From the NCBI GenBank assembly GCA_003550325.1, contig QKWP01000648.1, forward strand, positions 187,671 through 251,670: a stretch of DNA of 64,000 nucleotides, in the 5' to 3' direction. The position numbers were made by a program, and so were the translations under genes. Source of the DNA: Gigaspora rosea (Eukaryota; Glomeromycota; Glomeromycetes; Diversisporales; Gigasporaceae). Below, piece after piece: positions 1 to 11,340 of this stretch. Under the pieces are notes generated by a model. It was not told where the DNA came from, did not search any database, and was given only the letters and a program-made list of their open reading frames with translations. The number at the start of each line of letters is the position of its first letter. Within the stretch, counting starts at the first letter, position 1.

Positions 1-27
1 TCTAGGAACTCTAAAAACTAATTGTTC

Positions 28-97
28 GAAGCAACAGTACATATACTAGATGCATATGTTGTGTAACTAGTATATGTACTGTGATTGGATGTTGCTT
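28..97. repeat. Short interrupted foldback (hairpin) near the left edge
   Basis: Arms 34-49 and 67-82 are exact reverse complements (ACAGTACATATACTAG against CTAGTATATGTACTGT). An outer pair, GAAGCAAC at 28-35 and GTTGCTTC at 90-97, extends the pairing after a bulge. Two smaller palindromes follow near 150-195. Probably a miniature foldback element; no target duplication identified. Confidence 0.5.
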
Positions 98-1640
98 CAC
101 CTAGATTTAGGGTTAGGGTGGACCAGAATTATGTCTAAGCCCATCGGGGGCATTATCATGATAGTGCCCACCAGTATTAAGCTTAATGCTGGCTGACCCA
201 GGGTTAGATTACCAAAATTAGTCTTGTATAACATTATACGATATTAGCGGCATGTAATCAAAAATTATTTTTGCAAAAATAATGCACTAGGCCTTTGTGT
301 AACATAAGTGCATATATTATTTTGAATTCTAAAAATAGAAATTTGCCTTATCACATGTATATATGCAGATCGGTATCAAAAAAGTAAGGTAATTTTGGGG
401 TACATACAGGAGTATTAAAAAAGTAGGTGCAGGAGTATCAAAAAAGATTTGCGTCTTATCCTGTGTCTGTTATGAGCATAGAGGAAACTCGAATTTTTAC
501 AGAAAATCACGGGTTATAACAATTGTGTAATTGGCTAATTGATATAAATCCAAATGTGATTATTGACCAATTAAATCAATTAAAACTTCTTTCAACTACA
601 CAAAATATGCGAAAAAAATGAATTTATAATAATAAAAGTAAGAGTAAATCTATTTGTTACCAGCGGTGACAATCCTGTGCTAACCGTGCCAATAAGAATC
701 AAGATCAGATATAACATTATACCTGATCGTGTAATATGAAAATGAAGCGAAAAAACGCCGTTTTCAAAAATATCAAAATTTTGACCATGAAACCACCCTT
801 TATTCTAGCAAAAAAAATTCCTTGTGAAATTTTACTATACAGTTACTTCTAATCCTGACCCTAACCCGAACCCGAACCCTAACCCTAATGAAAATAAATT
901 TACACGTGTTTATGTTTGTTTTGATCTACATTACACAGGGGTGTGTCACCGCCGGTGACAAGCACATTTTTTCTAGAAGTAAAGCATTTTTAATACTAAA
1001 GTAATTTTATTATATTTTTCAACCATTAAATTTTACTGAAACATGTTACATCCAACATGTTACTACTCCGTAGTCTATACTACTATAATTAAACCACACT
1101 ATCGTACTTATTATACTACATATTAGAGGTAGTTTGATATATTATACGTATATTTGTCATAGTTTGGTAAAATAAATCGTGTTAAAGTATTTATAATGCG
1201 TAGCCTGTTTAATAAATGTATAAAATTTTATGTTAGCATAACACTCACAGTTTAACAATTTATAAATCTATTGTTTAGCTTCATAATTTGAACGTAGTAG
1301 AAACTCAATAAACTCTGCCAATTACCAAACGCCCTACCTTTGTTCTTATGAAAACTTTCTGGGGAAAGCGATTGAAAACGATTAGAAAAGATTTTCTGCT
1401 AGAAACATTCAAAATGAAAAACTTTTACTTATAAATGGGGGTACCTTAAGTTTAACTTATTATGGTTAAGCAGATTGTAAAATTTCTGGTTTTTAGATTA
1501 CAATCGTATATCATATTTCAATTGCCCATATAAATAGTTTGTGTAACAATTATTTCAGAATCTATTGAATGCGAGTTTCTTCTATGCTTCTATTATGTAA
1601 CTATGTTAATAAATTAAATTAAACTAATCACAGAAAATCG
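98..1640. other. AT-rich intergenic stretch, no gene seen
   Basis: No supported coding sequence. Contains telomere-like TTAGGG units near 108-118 and a degenerate CCCTAA/CCCGAA run at 845-890. A short repeat (GGAGTATCAAAAAAG-like) at about 408-445 recurs at 3175-3215. Bases 654-966 could be a MITE, because TTGTTACC and GCGGTGACA motifs recur inverted near 940-962, but the arms are short. Confidence 0.5.
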
Positions 1641-1729
1641 CGTGTTTTGCCTGTCATCGTTTTCGTAGTGCCTTGTTGTTTTCGCCGTCAGTCGGTATTT
1701 TTTTTTGTGTTTTTGTTGTTGTTCTTGCA

Positions 1730-2215
1730 TTGCTTAGTGGCTCTTTTATGGTGCTTTCATAGTCATTTGGTGGTGTTTTTGGTCGTCGTTTGGTGGTGCC
1801 TTTGGTCGTTGTTTGGTGCCTTTGGTCATCGTTTGGTGGTGCCTTTGGTAATGCCTTTGGTCATCATTTGGTGGTACTTACATTGTAGTTTGATAGTGTT
1901 TTGGGTCGTAGTTTGTGGTGCTTTTGGTCGTAGTTTGGTGGAGGCTTTTGGTCATCGTTTGTTGGTGCTTTTCGTCGTCGTTTGTTGGTGTTTAGATAGT
2001 TGTTGGGTAGTGCTTTTGATTGTCGTTTGGTTGTGCTTTGATTATCATTTGGTAGTGCTTTTGGTCATTGTTTGGTGGTGCTTTTGGTTGAGATTAGTGG
2101 TTCTTTGATCGTTATTTGTTGGTGTTCTTGGTCATTATTTGGTGGTACTTACGTTGTTGCTTGGTGGAGTTTTTAATTGTTGTTTGCTAGTCTTTTAGTC
2201 GTTTGTCTTGTTATG
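1730..2215. repeat. GT-rich minisatellite (TTTGGTGGTGCNTTTGGTCG-type units)
   Basis: Roughly 20-25 bp units of the form TTTGGTGGTGCTTTTGGTCG are repeated imperfectly through this stretch. It yields a 153-codon open frame (1647-2108) made almost only of V, L, W, F, C and G, which I read as a by-product of the repeat. A related array in the opposite orientation lies at 48360-48840. Confidence 0.65.
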
Positions 2216-2240
2216 CTTTTTTTACGATTTTTTTTTACCT

Positions 2241-2460
2241 TTATTTTTTTTTTTGTACTTTTGGCTACTTGTATTTTTCTAATAAAAAATTATTTTTAAT
2301 AATAATAATAATAATAATAATTTTTTTTTTTGTACTTTTCGCTATTTTATTTTTTCTAATAAAAAATTATCTTTAATTAATAATAATAATAAGTTTAATA
2401 ATAAATTTTTTTTTGTACTTTTTGCTACTTGTATTTTTTCTAATAAAAAATTATCTTTAA
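2241..2460. repeat. Three degenerate tandem units of about 80 bp
   Basis: The block poly-T, GTACTTTT, GCTA, TTTTTCTAATAAAAAATTAT recurs with starts near 2250, 2330 and 2410. The units are separated by ATT/AAT triplet runs. The last unit abuts the foldback element that starts at 2457. Confidence 0.55.
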
Positions 2461-3010
2461 TTACTGATCCGGATAAGATCGGCACTATTTCTATATTAGA
2501 AATTGGAGCAAAATTCCTATGATATTAACTATATACTAAAATCTGAGCAGAGTCAAATGAAAAGTAGTTTTTTTATTAAGTTAACGACACATGTCGATTA
2601 ATTGAAAGTTGTAGAGCTCGACGAGACGCATCTAACGGTGGTTAGATCATCCAAATCGGCCCAGTGGATGACGAGATATTATTAAGAAACGATTGGCCGA
2701 CTATGTAAAATCTCTATGTAAACAAATATTGTTTACATAGAGATTTTACATAGTCGGCCAATCGTTTCTTAATAATATCTCGCCATCCACTGGGCCGATT
2801 TGGATGATCTAACCACCGTTAGATGCGTCTCGTCGAGCTCTACAACTTTTAATTAATCGACATGTATCGTTAGCTTAATAAAAAAATTATTTTTCATTTG
2901 ACTCCGCTCAGATTTCAGCATATAATAAAAATTTATATTGTACTTATCCCCAAAATTTACTATTGTCCCAATATAGTAATAGTGCCGATCTTATCCGGAT
3001 CATCAATTAA
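2457..3010. mobile_element. Large foldback element, copy 1 (554 bp, near-complete palindrome)
   Basis: Almost the whole element is an inverted repeat. TGATCCGGATAAGATCGGC at the left pairs with GCCGATCTTATCCGGATCA at the right. The central hairpin turns over at about 2725-2732 (AATATT core), with arms containing AATCGTTTCTTAATAATATC. No coding capacity. A diverged second copy lies at 28694-29214. The two ends of both copies share the flanking forms TTAATTACT and TTAATTGA, which fixes the boundaries. Likely a nonautonomous foldback/MITE; superfamily not determined. Confidence 0.8.
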
Positions 3011-3062
3011 TTAATAATAATAATAATAATAATAAATGTTTTGAGTTTTTAAAATTTAGACC

Positions 3063-3230
3063 AATTATATTTAAGCAGTACAGGATAAAAACTTATACCC
3101 CCGGGTATAGGATAAAAGCCTCTACCCCGGGTACAGGATAAGGACGCTCGTCTCAAAAAAGTAATAAAATTTTTGAGGAGTATCAAAAAAAGTAAGTGCA
3201 GGAGTATCAAAAACGTAAGTTTTTGCACCA
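3063..3230. repeat. Short tandem repeats (CCCCGGG-containing, then GGAGTATCAAAA-type)
   Basis: Three units of about 26 bp with ACAGGATAA and TACCCCGGG occupy about 3075-3140. They are followed by two GGAGTATCAAAAA units that also occur at about 408-445. The minus-strand open frame here (3049-3231) looks repeat-derived. Confidence 0.45.
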
Positions 3231-3334
3231 CTAACTTACGAGTCTCGAAACATGACCTGGTCAGGCATGTGACACTGGGGAGTGATAAACAATGTTTAAC
3301 AAAACTATATGCGGTACCATAGAAAAATTAATTA

Positions 3335-3825
3335 TTGAAGATTTTTTTTTGAATTTAATGATCAGGATAGTGATCAAGGTAGTGACTGGGATTATTTGTC
3401 ACTTTTATATATAATTTAATAGTAAAGAGTGACTTATATGTTTTTAGATGTCAAGAACGAATAGCTTCGATTCTTAAACGCCATTATAACAAAGTTACGT
3501 TGAAACTTTTAGCATTAAAATATAAATTTCAAGTTGACTTTTTACAAAATTCTGCTTCATGTTGTAAACTATATTAAGAGACGTATTTTCATAATGGGCA
3601 AAAAATTTTAATACTAGAATACAAAATTTTTAACGTAACTTTGCTATAATAGTGTTTAAGAATCGATTTATGTTAAAACAATTGAAAAAAGTAAAGCTAT
3701 TCGTTCTAGACATCTAAAAACATACAAGTCATTCTTTATTATTACATTATATATAAAAAGTGATAAATAACCCCAGTCACTACCTTGATCACTATCCTGA
3801 TCATTAAATTCAAAAAAATCCTTAA
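3335..3825. repeat. Foldback with arms of about 200 bp
   Basis: The left arm reads AATGATCAGGATAGTGATCA then AGGTAGTGACTGGG. The right arm reads its complement, CCCAGTCACTACCTTGATCA and CTATCCTGATCATT. Pairing continues through GATGTC-AGAACGAATAGCT and CGTAACTTTG blocks. The loop is about 3545-3590. Confidence 0.7.
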
Positions 3826-3976
3826 TAAGTATATAATATTGATCATGCATCGATTAATATCGCCCAATCAGGCAAATGATTGGCTGACAGTGCCGCGCAG
3901 CGGCACATTTCAGCCAATCATTTACACGATTGGACAAATTTTATGATATTTATCAACGCATGACTCAATATTTATG

Positions 3977-4115
3977 TTATCCGGCAATTATGATCATGAT
4001 TCTTAAGTCGTGATTAGTTAACTGAGTTTTAATTTGAATAAACATGATTATATCGTAACACATGAAAAAATAACAAGAAGAAATTTTTTCATGATCATAA
4101 GAGTTTGCTGGATAA
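3977..4115. mobile_element. 139-bp MITE, copy 1 (TTATCCGGCAA ends)
   Basis: Starts TTATCCGGCAATTATGATCA and ends with the related inverse TGATCATAAGAGTTTGCTGGATAA. The interior contains AACACATGAAAAAATAACAA. A second copy in the same orientation is at 5617-5752. The differences suggest independent insertions or an old duplication. Confidence 0.65.
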
Positions 4116-4392
4116 GTATACAATATTGGGCAAAAATTGTAGAATAACAGTAATTTGGCAAATGATCACGTGCCGCTCTGCGGAGCATAGCGGGCTTTCA
4201 TTCTGATTGGATAATTTTTGTAGATCATTTCATGATTTTACAAAATCTGATTGGCTTATAGATTTATATTAAGAACGAGCCGAAGTAAATATTTTGTAAG
4301 ATTAAATAAAAAGATACACTTATTTAAATTTAAGAATTACAATGATTTATTATAGTACTTGGATCTAATGTTATACGCATATAATTCTATTA

Positions 4393-4425
<33 letters not shown>

Positions 4426-5616
4426 TTATTAAAAAAAATCTTAAATACGGAACTATCATTTTTTTATACAGTATTTAACTATTCATATTTTAACAAATGC
4501 TTTTGTAGATTCGCATATACAAAAAGTAACCCATTTTAATTTGACCTATTATTAATTAATAATCAAAAAAAAAAATAAGCATAATCTAAAATAATCTAAA
4601 AGATCTTTGACACAAATTTTGATTCGTGTTAACGATAAAATTCTTAAAACTAAATCACTTGCCAACAATAAATAATTATAGATAGAATAATAATTAAATT
4701 AATATAAATAAATTAAAATAATTAATCAACTACAATAAGTAAAAGCACACGAAACTTGAACTTATCTTTTAACATTTCGACACCTTTCATCAATATCAAT
4801 ATTGTTGAACAACCATGATCTAAACATATTAATAATCTTGCGAAGACTCACAAGAGACCTAAATACAAAAAAAAAACATTAATAACCTTTTCTTTTTAGA
4901 AATTCGTTCAGTCTAAATAATTAAATTGAAAAAAACCTTTTTTATAGCTATATAGTTCTCATGATTATTCCTCTGTTTTCATGTTTTTAAGCCCAATATG
5001 CTCTATATGCTATGTTTAATATTCAAACCCCACATATTCGATGCTTCTTTTATATATTTTAACACCTTAATTACAATACTCCTCCACATTTCGACATTCA
5101 CCTTTCTCAATGCACTAGATCTTAGGCTGACATACTAAAAGAAAGACAAGTAAAACAAATAAAAGCAAAAAAAAAAAACTTCGTTGCTTCATTTACTGAT
5201 TTAACAATCCATACCTTTTCTACTACCAAAAAAATAGTTCTTTATTTGAGTTCCTCTTGCTAGTCTACCAAGTACGGCATTTCAACATATTTGTTAACGT
5301 ACACCCTATTCAAGGGTGAAATATGTTGCTTCTCATTTAATTTCCGAATTACTTCGCGGATTACCGAATTACTTTGACAGTTTATAAAGTAAGACGTGAA
5401 CTTCCCAATTTTTTTTGTCTTACACTCTAGGAATTCGTATTCGTGGCTCCGAATTCAATCTTGTGACAGAAAATCGTTACTTTAATAAGGCTTTCTTATG
5501 ATAAGATGATCTTCAAAAATCAGCCAATCATAATAAAGCCCTCTATGCTGCTCTGCGGCACGTGTAGCCAATCATTTGCAAAATTACTGTATTCGACAAT
5601 TTGCCCAATATTGGTG

Positions 5617-5752
5617 TTATCCGGCAATTTATGATCATGATTGGTAGGGAGTTGCTCGCTGAGTTTTAATTTAAATAACCATGTTTACGTCATAACACAT
5701 GAAAAAATAACAAGAAGAAATTTTTTCATGATCATATGAGTTTGTCGGATAA
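5617..5752. mobile_element. 136-bp MITE, copy 2 (TTATCCGGCAA ends)
   Basis: Same family as 3977-4115. It keeps the TTATCCGGCAA start, the AACACATGAAAAAATAACAA interior and a GTTTGTCGGATAA end. It lies just inside the right terminal repeat of the composite element. Confidence 0.65.
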
Positions 5753-5984
5753 TTAATTTTTATTTGGTACCGCATATAGTTTTGTCAAACATTGTTGACC
5801 GCACACCCCAATGTGACACTTGACGCCGGCAATTGAATTACAGGAATTCGGCGAATCCGGGAAATAACTCTAATGACGAATCAAATAACTAGAATAATTA
5901 GAATAATTAGATTACTTAGCTGTTAGAATAAGGATAATTCGGGTTGTATATGTAAAAATAGCTACCAAGTTAATTTTAAATAAA

Positions 5985-7666
5985 GATCTTTCCCTTTCTT
6001 TAAAGGTTTGATTATTTATTCTATTTTTTCAGTATATATATTATCTTACAAAATCAAATATTAAAAGTATTTATGCAAAATTTTTGACTTTAATAAACTA
6101 AGAACTTTAAATTTATCAAAGACAAAGGTGACTATGAATGGCCTGCATACTCTTTTCGCAAACTGTGCCTTTGCATCTACTTTAGAAGATTTAAACTTAT
6201 CATACTGTCAAGGAGTTGAAAGGAAAACTATTTTTGCGGGATTGAAACGTAAATATATTAAAAAATAAATTTTAATAAGATTTTCAACAATATGAACGAT
6301 GATATCATTTTTCTTTTTATTATAACAGCATTACAATACCTTCGACGTCTCAGTCTTGATAGTGTATAGTTAACACCTCCGCTTGCACCGGTAAACTCTT
6401 CGAGTTTTCGAAATTTAGAAGTGTTAAACTATCCAGGACTCGACTTTGTGACCACGATGTAATGAAAATTATATGACAATGTAAATAATTGAGTTTGAGT
6501 TTATATTAATATAAACAGTCGGCATTGGACAATTTTAATCGAAAAGGATGGTCAAAGGTAAGAAAAAGTTATTGTCTTGAACTTTTATTTGATAATATTT
6601 AAAACATTAAATAATCAACTTTATATTTGTAGAGTTCAAATCTATTAACTTCATTAATTTCCCGAATCGAGAAGAAGAATTGGACGATATATTGCAGGAC
6701 TTTTCTGGTAAATTTTAGCTGTTTTTAGGGATTATTTTGTTTTATAGTGTGGCTTCGATCATGTTATATGTTCTTATAAATTACCATTGATAAAGATGAA
6801 CTTAACTGGTTTTATAAATGTAACCGATTCGGGAGTTATGCATCTTGCAGGAGCTAGGATGTTAGCTTTAATGAATGAATTTTCATTTTATTAATTTGTT
6901 TCAAATTATTGAAAGCGACTTATTTTATTTCAGTCTTACTTTCTTATCCTTGTCTGTACGAAATTGACTAATGTTGGAATGTCTGCCCTAAAAAGTATTT
7001 GACGTTATAAAATTTGTAAAGTTATCATAATCAGATTCCGAACTATTAATATTTTTATGCATCCGTAGATTTGGAAAATTTGGTTGAATTATATCTGGAT
7101 CGAACCTCAATTATAGATGCCGGCATTGTTTATCTAGACAGTATTGTATTCATAATACATTTTACTACAATATTTAATAACATACAAAAATTTTACTAAT
7201 ATCCAGGCAAAATTTTAAATAGGCCTACGCGAACTTACTCATCTTAGTTTAAACAAAACACGTATCGAGAACGCATCACTGTCTACAATCCGTAAATCTC
7301 ATTTGCCAATAAAAAATTAAAATATCTTGATATACGCTTTACTGATAAAGGAGTAAGAGAATTAAGAGGTAAATTTCTTTTCTACGCATGTACGACTTTC
7401 TCATAATCAAATATAACATTTTTCAATTGATATTATTTTTACATAGGCTTACCGCATTTGTCCTTCTTGAATTTGAATTTTACACAAGTATCTTTGTCGT
7501 GTCGTAATATTTTAGCTGGTAAGAAAACATCAAACTTTTAAATCGCTTATGTAAAAATTTATAGCACAAATATTTCTTTTATTCTTAAGATATTCCTTCA
7601 CTTCGACCAGTTCGCCTTAATGGAATTACCAAAGAAGTTTGCGAGGATGAATATTATAATGTTTAA
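5985..7666 (+). pseudogene. Multi-exon leucine-rich-repeat gene, unit A, broken
   Basis: A chain of short exons, each carrying roughly one LRR, separated by introns of about 70-100 bp with GT..AG ends. Readable pieces include LEDLNLSYC (from about 6182), LQYLRRLSLDS (from 6329), LENLVELYLDRT (7069-7140), LRELTHLSLNKT (from 7223), YLDIRFTDKGVREL (about 7320-7370), LPHLSFLNLNFTQVSLS (about 7446-7500) and a last exon DIPSLRPVRLNGITKE, stopping at 7664-7666. This pattern fits RNI/F-box-type LRR proteins that mediate protein binding; no F-box is visible. Breaks: an in-frame TAG at 6367-6369, and a one-base loss near 6426 relative to unit B. The first exon of unit B (LDLQYLEYLDVMNC) is missing here, so the duplication boundary lies near 5985. 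Exon borders are my reading and not all resolved. Confidence 0.65.
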
Positions 7667-8160
7667 AAAAAAAAGCCTATACGTATTTGTCATGTTAAAT
7701 TCTCTGGTCATGTGTATAAATGCTAAGCATATTATTTAATAAAGTTCAGAGCATTAAAATTGTATTAAAGACTTTTGTATATAAAGTATAGTATAATGAT
7801 GATTATATTTACGAAGCACCACCTTTGCAATTACTCCTCATTTGCTTGTAGCAAGAATACGCTGTAGCTTTTTTTGTGACCCCTGTCTTTAATAAATTTC
7901 TGCAAGTTATATCCTATTTTATAGATCTATTACGAGGCATCCCCAAAATTTCGATGATACGTATCAGACAGGGCCAGCATTAAGCAATGCTCGCAAATAT
8001 GCATGCATGCGTGAAATTTTTTTAAAATTACAAATTTGATACAATAATATCGACAACTAATGAGCTAATCAAAAATGTAACTATTGATGTGGCTTTTGTA
8101 TCACTTTGACTAAACATTAAATGTCCTCCGTTACGATAAAGTTTTTATTTTATTTAGAGA
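7667..8160. other. Intergenic spacer between LRR and kinase genes
   Basis: AT-rich. Its last part (TGTATCACTTTGACTAAACA then AATGTCCTCCGTTACG) is conserved upstream of the unit B kinase at about 15170-15215, so the kinase promoter probably lies here. No clear TATA element is singled out. Confidence 0.4.
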
Positions 8161-9657
8161 ATGAATTTTTTTTCTTTAAAAAAAATGGACTCTGAACAAC
8201 TTTGTGATCTTGGTTACGATTATCAACATGGTATTGGTGTTGAGAAAGACGAAAAGAAGGCTTTTGAATATTATATGAAAGCAACTGAGTTAGGAAATTC
8301 AGATGCGATACAAAATGTTAGTCTTTGTTATTATTATGGAACTGGAGTAGAAATAAATTATCAGAAATCATTTGAATATTGTAAGAGATCTGCTGATTTG
8401 GGTAATGCTGGTGGAATTAATAGTGTTGGTAAGCGTTATTATCTTGGACAGGGGGTTGATCAAGATAAAAATATAGCATTTGAATACTTTAAAAAATCTG
8501 CTAATATGGGTAATATGGGAGCAATGTATAATGTCGCTGACTGTTATCGAAATGGTATCGGTACAAAGAGAGATATTCAAAGTGCAAATTATTGGTTCAC
8601 GAAATATAAAAGCCTTTTGAAAACTAATAAATCACCAGATCATATCAATCCTGAACTTAAGAGAATATTAGACGATGATAGATTTAAATTAACTTGGATT
8701 GATTATAAAGAGTTCAGAACTATCAAAGAAAAAGGAAAGGGAGGATTCGCAACTGTATATGTTACACATTGGTTCGATAGAATTAATAATAATAGGAGGG
8801 ATGTTGCACTTAAAGTGATTCGTAATTCAAGCGAAAATGAGCAAGAGTTTATCCAGGAATTGAAAAATTTCTGTGAAATTGGTTATGAGAATCCTTCATT
8901 CTTGAACTGTCATGGAGTGTCAAGAAATGATTATGGAAATTATATTCTTGTTATGGGGATTGCACCAAAAGGATCGTTACTACAAAACCTTGTAGGAGTA
9001 TCACAATTGGAATGGAAGGATAAATTGAATATCTTGATCGGCATAGCTATTGATCTTGAGTCGATTCATTTGCAAGAACTCGTTCACAGAGATTTACACA
9101 GCGGGAATATTTTGCAAGGAGATACTTTGCAAGACGCATATATCACTGATCTTGGACTTTCAAAAAATGAAAAGGACGGAAAAATTTGTGGTATTCTTCC
9201 ATATATAGCACCTGAGGTTTTAGTTGGTCATCCGTATACTAAAGCAACAGATATTTACAGTCTTGGAGTTATCATGACAGAGATTTCGACCGGACAAAGA
9301 GCATTTGATGGAATTCCGTTTGATGATTATCTTGTATCAAGATTTATCGATGGAACAAGACCTAAATGTTTAGGACCTGATTGCTATATTAAATTAGCTA
9401 CGAAATGTATGGATAAAGAATTTAATAAACGACCTACTGCAACAGAAATTATTGACATAATCACACGATGGTTATATGAAATAGATCAGGAAGATGATAA
9501 TGAAATCAAAAATCAATTTTTGGAAGATGATAAGATTAAACCAGAACCGAATAAACAAATACATTCACATGAAGTGTATACTAGCAAGATATATCATACT
9601 CAAAAATTTTCCGAATATATTAGCAAATCTATTAGTGTTGTAGAAAATTTCGAGTAA
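8161..9657 (+). CDS. Sel1-repeat protein kinase (intact, unit A)
   Basis: A 498-residue single-exon protein and the only undamaged kinase of the three in this window. Residues 12-150 hold about four Sel1-like repeats (pattern LGxxYxxGxGVxxDxxKAFEYYxKxAxLGN), a solenoid usually used for protein binding. Residues about 183-440 form a protein kinase domain: glycine loop GKGGFATVY (192-200), VALK lysine K218, candidate helix-C E233, HRDLHSGN (309-316, D311 and N316), DLG in place of DFG (330-332), APE (350-352) and the RPT arginine R424. All catalytic residues are present, so it should be active; the tyrosine-kinase-like group is my guess. The tail is acidic, without membrane segment or signal peptide. 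An in-frame ATG at residue 9 (8185) matches the start of the unit B copy, where the first ATG is absent, so 8185 may be the true start. Large Sel1-kinase families are typical of Rhizophagus; substrates are unknown. Confidence 0.9.
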   Translation: MNFFSLKKMDSEQLCDLGYDYQHGIGVEKDEKKAFEYYMKATELGNSDAIQNVSLCYYYGTGVEINYQKSFEYCKRSADLGNAGGINSVGKRYYLGQGVDQDKNIAFEYFKKSANMGNMGAMYNVADCYRNGIGTKRDIQSANYWFTKYKSLLKTNKSPDHINPELKRILDDDRFKLTWIDYKEFRTIKEKGKGGFATVYVTHWFDRINNNRRDVALKVIRNSSENEQEFIQELKNFCEIGYENPSFLNCHGVSRNDYGNYILVMGIAPKGSLLQNLVGVSQLEWKDKLNILIGIAIDLESIHLQELVHRDLHSGNILQGDTLQDAYITDLGLSKNEKDGKICGILPYIAPEVLVGHPYTKATDIYSLGVIMTEISTGQRAFDGIPFDDYLVSRFIDGTRPKCLGPDCYIKLATKCMDKEFNKRPTATEIIDIITRWLYEIDQEDDNEIKNQFLEDDKIKPEPNKQIHSHEVYTSKIYHTQKFSEYISKSISVVENFE

Positions 9658-11340
9658 TTTCTCAAATTTAGAATTAAATTAAATTAGCGTCATCAATTAC
9701 ATTTTAATATGGTAAGAAATATCAAATCAACTCGAACAAATAAGAAATAAATACTAATTTGTTTTATACGGTTGTAAATACTATTATTAAGGTCGTCAAT
9801 CACCACAATCGTTGAGTCAAAAAGTGTCGGAAAATAAATTTTATTTAGCGGAAAAATATTTAAAATTATTATCAAAAAAAAATATTATGCATAGCTTAAT
9901 AAAGCTTATTACGTAAAAAACATTTTTTATTAGTGAAAGATATTTATTGTGTTTTTTTCAATTTAATCAACCAACTTTTTACAACAATCCTTCTTTTTTT
10001 TATACCTTTTACAATCAATAAAGTATTCAAAGGTTTTGTTCAAGAACTTTGCCTGGATTTTAATTCTTGACATCAATAAATTACTATTTTACTTTTCGCA
10101 TTAATAAACTTTATGAAAGTAAAAAAATCGGGAAGCCCAAATTACAATAACAATATATTTGTAATTTTGATGGCGAATTTAAATAAAAAAATCAATAATA
10201 TATAAGGACCGTCAAGTATTGATTTTAATGTTTATTTGGATTGATCATAATAAATGAGCACTACTACGTACGATCACTCACTAATCACATCGAAAATGAT
10301 GCTTGAGAATATTTCAATTACGTCATAAATCTCATACTTGAGCATTGTTATAATCACTTGTTAAAGCCAGGGAGTTGAAAATGCATATGCATGTACTGTA
10401 CGTATGAGTGCAATTATCAATATCCTTATTTCCACTTATTGCCACTGTTGTTTAATGGTTTGTTCATTAGTAATTGTATTTATCACGTGCAATAAATATT
10501 ATAATAAAAGGATATGACCACCACAATATGCATTTTTTATAATTTAGAAATTAATAATATCATATTCAAATCACTTAACTTTAAATCAAATATTTGTAAA
10601 TCATTAACGTAAAATTGCTACATCAGTAATTCAGTAATTGCTACTTCAGTACTTGAAAATTTAATTTAAAATGAAATTAAGCAGTAAATGAAAAATTAAT
10701 AATTGTTTTAAATAATCTTTATAATTACATATCATATTAAATTAATGCGTATAAAATAAATTAATATTTTGGATTAAATAACTAATTAATGTTAAAATCG
10801 TAGTAATATAATCGTAGTAATATACTAAGATCAATAGTAAAATAAGCATGAGCTTGAATAGCTTATTTTAACAAGCTAATGCGTAATAAACAAGAAATTA
10901 TACTTTAATTCAAAAATCATTAAATTAGTCAGAAAGTGCCAGACTAGACTAGTCCTTACTACACTAGTTATTGAATAATATTAATCACGTTAGTTGAGTA
11001 TATGAATTGTTCGAGTTCTGAATCCTCGCATACTATTTTGAAGGACGTTATTTTCTAAACAACGCCAATGCTCGTTATTTAGCGAAACTACGGTATAATT
11101 TTATTAAATTTTATCTACCGGTATACACTTAAAGTCCTTCCCAAACACTACTCTAAATATTCACTATAATGTAAAATTTTGGGTTGAAAAGGTTTAAATT
11201 TAAAATATAAAACTTAGAAAAATCTAAAAAAACATCACTTAAAATTTACATAAAATTTTACACGGTTCCTAGGCTTTTTGAATTTTTTTAAATTTTGAGT
11301 ACTAATTATACGCATTATATAAATTCAAGCTTATGTTGTG
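9658..11340. repeat. Conserved 3' flank of the kinase module, copy A
   Basis: Non-coding, AT-rich sequence repeated after each kinase copy: unit B (16731-17345, truncated), unit C (19993-21960), and partial copies at 25930-26545, 29380-29728 and 35578-36100. Landmarks are GTCAAAAAGTGTCGGAA, GACAGACTAGACTAGTCCTTA-like text and TGTTCGAGTTCTGAATCC. No coding signal; it defines the duplication unit. Confidence 0.7.

Larger units (their letters stand above)
3270..5812. mobile_element. Composite inverted-repeat element holding nested foldbacks
   Basis: Outer inverted repeats 3275-3318 and 5766-5810 match through AACAATGTTT, ACAAAACTATATGCGGTACC and a distal GGGG block. Inside are a foldback (3335-3825), two direct copies of a 136-139 bp MITE, and another inverted pair (about 4125-4230 against 5505-5615, sharing GTGCCGC, CTCTGCGG and ATTTGC blocks). 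No convincing transposase was seen in 4270-5500, although minus-strand fragments around 4750-5110 have exon-like composition. Confidence 0.55.

Noticed and set aside
98-120. True telomere at the left edge
   Set aside because: Only two degenerate TTAGGG units; similar short runs are scattered through the whole window.
1647-2108. 153-codon open frame rich in V, L, W, F, C
   Set aside because: Produced by a GT-rich minisatellite; no domain, and the composition follows the repeat unit.
8368-8580. Minus-strand 70-codon frames over the Sel1 repeats (also 15447-15659)
   Set aside because: Shadows of the plus-strand Sel1 coding sequence; they recur only because the paralogues are similar.
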